Assembly: GCF_041222825.1 (NCBI RefSeq)
Contig: NZ_CP139482.1
Location: 3,408,501-3,472,500, forward strand
Source: Candidatus Thalassolituus haligoni
Lineage (GTDB): Bacteria > Pseudomonadota > Gammaproteobacteria > Pseudomonadales > Oceanobacteraceae
Direction: 5' to 3'
Length of the DNA stretch: 64,000 nt
The notes beneath the pieces were generated by a model. It saw nothing but the letters and a program-made list of their open reading frames with translations, was not told where the DNA came from and searched no databases. Every line of letters begins with the position of its first letter. The first letter of the stretch is position 1. This document shows positions 60,420 through 64,000 of this stretch, one piece after another. The position numbers and the translations under genes were made by a program.

Positions 60420-61074
60420 GGCTAGTATCAAAATCCTGTTATTGGCACTGGTCATATTGACCGGATTACCGGCACTGGCAGAACCTCTGGACAGCGGGCG
60501 CAGCACCGCCCCGGTTATCCTGGTACTGGGAGACAGTATTAGTGCCGGATTCGGTGTACCGATTCAACAGGGATGGGTCACTCTGTTCCAACAACAGCTG
60601 CAACAACGTGTTCCACAGGTAACCGTGGTGAATGCCAGCATCAGTGGCGACACCACCCAGGGTGGCGTGGCCCGGTTACCGGCACTGCTCAAGACACATC
60701 AACCAGACCTGCTGCTGATCGAACTGGGCGGTAACGATGGCTTGCGCGGTACACCGCTCACGGTTATCCGCAACAATATCGAACACATGATCACCATGGC
60801 AGAACACGAAGGCATTATGGTGATGCTGCTGGGCATGCAAATACCGCCCAACTACGGTGCCCGCTATGCGGATGGTTTTGCCAGCATTTACAGCGATCTG
60901 GCCAACCAGCAAGAAACTCTGCTGCTCCCCTTTCTGCTGGAAGGCATAGCAACCCAACCAGAACTAATGCAGGCCGATGGAATTCATCCCACAGCAGCAG
61001 CACAACCGGCCATGGCCAGTGCGGTCATCAACGCCATGACAATCTGGATTGAGTTCGTCACCAATGAAATATAA
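60400..61074 (+). CDS. tesA: Acyl-CoA thioesterase I / lysophospholipase L1 (TesA)
   Basis: A 224-residue GDSL/SGNH hydrolase. The signal peptide covers about 1-28; block I is L-G-D-S-I-S-A-G-F-G with the nucleophile Ser, block III is G-G-N-D-G-L-R-G, and the catalytic pair is in D-G-I-H-P. It works in the periplasm on acyl thioesters and lysolipids. The start at 60400 has GGGAG and is upstream of M-A-S-I-K. Divergent from ybbA. Confidence 0.95.
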   Translation: MSLLLRMASIKILLLALVILTGLPALAEPLDSGRSTAPVILVLGDSISAGFGVPIQQGWVTLFQQQLQQRVPQVTVVNASISGDTTQGGVARLPALLKTHQPDLLLIELGGNDGLRGTPLTVIRNNIEHMITMAEHEGIMVMLLGMQIPPNYGARYADGFASIYSDLANQQETLLLPFLLEGIATQPELMQADGIHPTAAAQPAMASAVINAMTIWIEFVTNEI

Positions 61075-61145
61075 CCAGCGAAATGTAACCAACGCTGGGC
61101 ACAATGAACGGATCAGCCTCCCCTTGCCGACAAGGAAAGACCCAC

Positions 61146-61955
61146 ATGAATTATCAACCCATGCTCGACCTCGCACTGTCACTGGCACGTCAGGCTGGCG
61201 ACGCCATCACACAAATGCGTAATGATTTGCAGATCAACTTCAAATACGACGGCGCCGAACTGGTCACCCAAGCCGATGTCGCCGCCGACCAGCTGATCAG
61301 CAGCGGCATTCTGGCTGCCTTTCCAGATCATCAATTGTTATCAGAAGAACTGGGGCCAGAAAACAGCACCCAGTGCGAACACCTGTGGATCATTGACCCG
61401 ATCGACGGCACCGTCAATTATGCCCATGGCCAGCATCAGGTCGCCGTATCCATCGCCTACTATCACAAAGGAGAAGCCAAAGCAGCTGTAGTGCATAGCC
61501 CCTTCCAGGATGAGACCTTTTATGCATTGGAAGGCCATGGAGCCTATATGAACGACCAACCGATTCACTGCTCCGCCAAGACTGAGCTGAATCGCGCGCT
61601 GATAGCCACCGGCTTCCCCTATCAGAAAGATGACCTCGACTACCTGATCGGCCGCCTGGAACAAGTACTCAAACACTGTGCCGACCTGCGCCGGGTCGGT
61701 GCTGCCGCACTGGATATGTGCTGGGTTGCCTGTGGCCGACTGGATGGTTACTACGAAAACGTCAAGATCTGGGATTGTGCCGCCGCGCAACTGATTGCTC
61801 GAGAAGCGGGCGCCCGTCTGGGCCATATTCACCCGTTGGCAAACAACGACAATCCGCAGCTGATCAGCCGCAATATCATGATCGTCACACCGGCCCTGTT
61901 TGAACCGTTACAAGCGCTGCTGCAACAATCTGACGTCCGATACGGCCGTGGTTAA
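61146..61955 (+). CDS. Inositol monophosphatase family protein
   Basis: A 269-residue IMPase-fold phosphatase. Metal motifs: E-E near L-L-S-E-E-L-G, D-P-I-D-G-T-V-N-Y near residues 84-92, and W-D-C-A-A-A-Q-L-I-A-R-E-A-G-A near 210-224. It could be a SuhB- or CysQ-like enzyme; the exact role is uncertain. AAGGA upstream of the ATG at 61146 decides the start. Confidence 0.9.
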   Translation: MNYQPMLDLALSLARQAGDAITQMRNDLQINFKYDGAELVTQADVAADQLISSGILAAFPDHQLLSEELGPENSTQCEHLWIIDPIDGTVNYAHGQHQVAVSIAYYHKGEAKAAVVHSPFQDETFYALEGHGAYMNDQPIHCSAKTELNRALIATGFPYQKDDLDYLIGRLEQVLKHCADLRRVGAAALDMCWVACGRLDGYYENVKIWDCAAAQLIAREAGARLGHIHPLANNDNPQLISRNIMIVTPALFEPLQALLQQSDVRYGRG

Positions 61956-62180
61956 GTACTATCAATAAACCCGGCCATTTGTCCCAGACATAACGAGACA
62001 TTTACTGAATTCAGACCAGGCTTGAGGTGCTAGCGTGTGCCTCGCAGAACCACCTCCGTGTACATCCAGGGAGCTAGCTGCTAGCTGCCCTGAATAGAGT
62101 CTTGAGTATTCTGCCAGAACACGCCACTTACCGACGCACCGGATAAAAAGGCTCCCCCCAATGCGCCGCCGCATTATCCA

Positions 62181-62660
62181 TCATGATGGTAATAATAACG
62201 GGAACCAGAGAGGCAGAATATTTCTCCCATCACGAACCTGACTGCGGTTCACTTTGCCATTCCAGGTTGCTCCACCATGCACCAGTTGATTACGGAGCGT
62301 ATAAAGTCTATCCATCACGATATTCAATACGTCCGCTGTTTTTTGATTGGCCAATGCCGACTTGGATTGATCCCGTGCTCGGTTAAAGCTGATTTGCCAT
62401 TCTTCAATGTCCGGCTTCTGGTTGTGATAATCCCAAGCTGCGTTTAGTGAGATCCAAAGGAAGATAAAGGCACCATCATCATCGTCACACTGCTCAGCAC
62501 GGTGTAACCAGCTCAAGGCCCGGTGAACCCGCAAATCAAGAAACTCAGGATAACCATCACGCTCATGACGATGACGCTGCTTGAGGGCAGCAAATCCATC
62601 GGTGGAACCGGAAGTGTCAGGGGTTGGAAAATGTGTACTGGCCATTGTCATCACATCCAT
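62181..62660 (-). pseudogene. HEPN-domain protein with probable internal deletion
   Basis: A 159-residue reading frame. It begins F-A-A-L-K-Q-R-H-R-H-E-R-D-G-Y-P after a short variable leader, then L-R-V-H-R-A-L-S-W-L-H-R-A-E-Q and F-I-F-L-W-I-S-L-N-A-A, and contains L-R-N-Q-L-V-H-G-G, the R-x4-H RNase motif of HEPN proteins. In relatives I recall, about 50 or more residues stand between the F-L-W-I-S-L-N-A-A helix and the W-D-Y-H-N segment, and the C-terminus is longer. The protein may therefore be non-functional. Similar stand-alone HEPN genes are frequent in mobile regions. Confidence 0.55.
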
Positions 62661-62675
62661 GCGGAACAGCCTTTA

Positions 62676-62837
62676 GGAGACATCTATTTAATCCTGCACG
62701 GCTCTGCGCGGGGCTGCCGGATGATCTCGACTCTGTGTCGCCGACGTTTGACTTGACCCGTCAGGCCTGCAAGTCGGCTTCGTGATTCGACACCATCCGG
62801 CAGCCCAGAGTGAGCACCGGATTAAATAGATGTCCCC
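62676..62837. repeat. Inverted-repeat element with nested arms
   Basis: GGAGACATCTATTTAATCC (62676-62694) and GGATTAAATAGATGTCCCC (62819-62837) are inverted copies with one mismatch. Inside them GGGCTGCCGGATG (62711-62723) and CATCCGGCAGCCC (62794-62806) form a perfect 13-bp stem. The GGGGACA...TATTT ends resemble sequences mobilised by RAYT transposases. No gene lies within, so it is a MITE- or REP-type element of about 162 bp. Confidence 0.7.
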
Positions 62838-62919
62838 TTTACGCTAAAACGAATTACCAAAAAACACCAGCATGGATGTATTGGCTATATGTTCAGCACA
62901 TTGGTTTTACAGCGAACGT

Positions 62920-62950
62920 AAAAAACCCCGCCCTGCAGCGCAGGACGGGG
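62920..62950 (-). terminator. Rho-independent terminator of the rrn operon
   Basis: Read leftwards, CCCCGTCCTGC and GCAGGGCGGGG pair (one G-T) around a 3-nt loop and are followed by six T residues. It lies 15 nt past the 5S gene. Confidence 0.93.
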
Positions 62951-62965
62951 TGTTCTATTTAAGAG

Positions 62966-63080
62966 CTTGACGATGACCTACTCTCACATGGGGAGACCCC
63001 ACACTACCATCGGCGATGCTGCGTTTCACTTCTGAGTTCGGGATGGATTCAGGTGGTTCCACAGCTCTATTGTCGTCAAG
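62966..63080 (-). rRNA. rrf: 5S ribosomal RNA
   Basis: About 115 nt. Read leftwards it begins and ends with complementary arms (CTTGACGA and TCGTCAAG) and contains the conserved C-C-A-T-C-C-C-G-A-A-C-T-C-A-G-A-A-G-T-G-A-A-A-C block and the late G-G-T-A-G-T-G-T-G-G-G-G loop. It lies about 160 nt after the 23S gene. Confidence 0.95.
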
Positions 63081-63242
63081 CAAACTGTTATGGTGTTGTC
63101 TGTCTGAAGGGGATCGGTCGATCGACCCGGCAGAGTTTCACCAAATAGGGTTGGATACATGAGTTTTTTGAGAGATTCATAATAGAGGCAGCAGTTGCCT
63201 GGTGTTTCCGTCTGTTATAACAGCCCGGTTTGGGTGTTATAT

Positions 63243-64000
<758 letters not shown>

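Overview
The window reads as chromosomal DNA of a gammaproteobacterium, most likely a marine Oceanospirillales/Pseudomonadales-type organism. This is inferred from the gene order rpsF-rpsR-DUF2232-rplI-dnaB, the tesA/ybbA divergent pair, a secreted nuclease with a GlyGly-CTERM tail, TRAP transport and a rrn operon. No plasmid or phage backbone is visible.

Positions 1-15862 hold a nearly complete homoprotocatechuate (4-hydroxyphenylacetate meta-cleavage) island. The leftward arm carries hpaE, hpaF and a TRAP transporter (dctP, dctQ, dctM; the last is cut by the window edge). The rightward arm carries hpaG1, hpaG2, hpaH, hpaI, the AraC regulator hpaA, an unfamiliar membrane protein, the MarR regulator hpaR, hpaD, a broken DUF336 gene, an aldehyde dehydrogenase (probably for the succinic semialdehyde product), an MFS exporter and a second hpaD. 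A 12-bp palindrome, TTAACATGTTAA or close variants, occurs seven times in front of the transcription units and is proposed as the HpaR operator. The ring hydroxylase HpaBC is not in the window.

Positions about 15900-20720 are a scrap-yard of mobile and defence genes: the C-terminal part of a Cas12-like RuvC nuclease, an IS3-family fragment fused to its truncated 5' side, a HepT/MntA toxin-antitoxin pair, a truncated REP-associated transposase, an RHS tail, and an AAA ATPase with a truncated PD-(D/E)xK nuclease.

Positions 20723-31847 are mostly housekeeping and signalling genes: a diguanylate cyclase with three periplasmic binding domains, EVE protein, GST, CorC-like protein, bile-acid symporter family protein, a UbiA prenyltransferase (MenA-like) and MetG. 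Positions 32305-37325 form a nitrogen cluster: NasR-like NIT-ANTAR antiterminator, cyanase, formate/nitrite channel and a PP2C-phosphatase/protein-kinase fusion, with a candidate ANTAR-binding RNA leader.

Positions 37333-43296 hold FecR/FecI, a second ECF sigma operon (sigma, short anti-sigma, DoxX, DUF3095) and two GNAT acetyltransferases. Positions 43369-47035 are the dnaB-rplI-DUF2232-rpsR-rpsF block. Positions 47695-52369 hold small unknown proteins, an apparently Fur-controlled flavodoxin operon and a CheX/CheY-like/CheA-like module. Positions 52842-61955 carry a secreted nuclease, a CobW-type GTPase, the YbbAP ABC transporter, TesA and an inositol-monophosphatase family protein. The right end holds an internally deleted HEPN protein, an inverted-repeat element, the rrn terminator, 5S rRNA and the 3' part of 23S rRNA, all rRNA reading leftwards.
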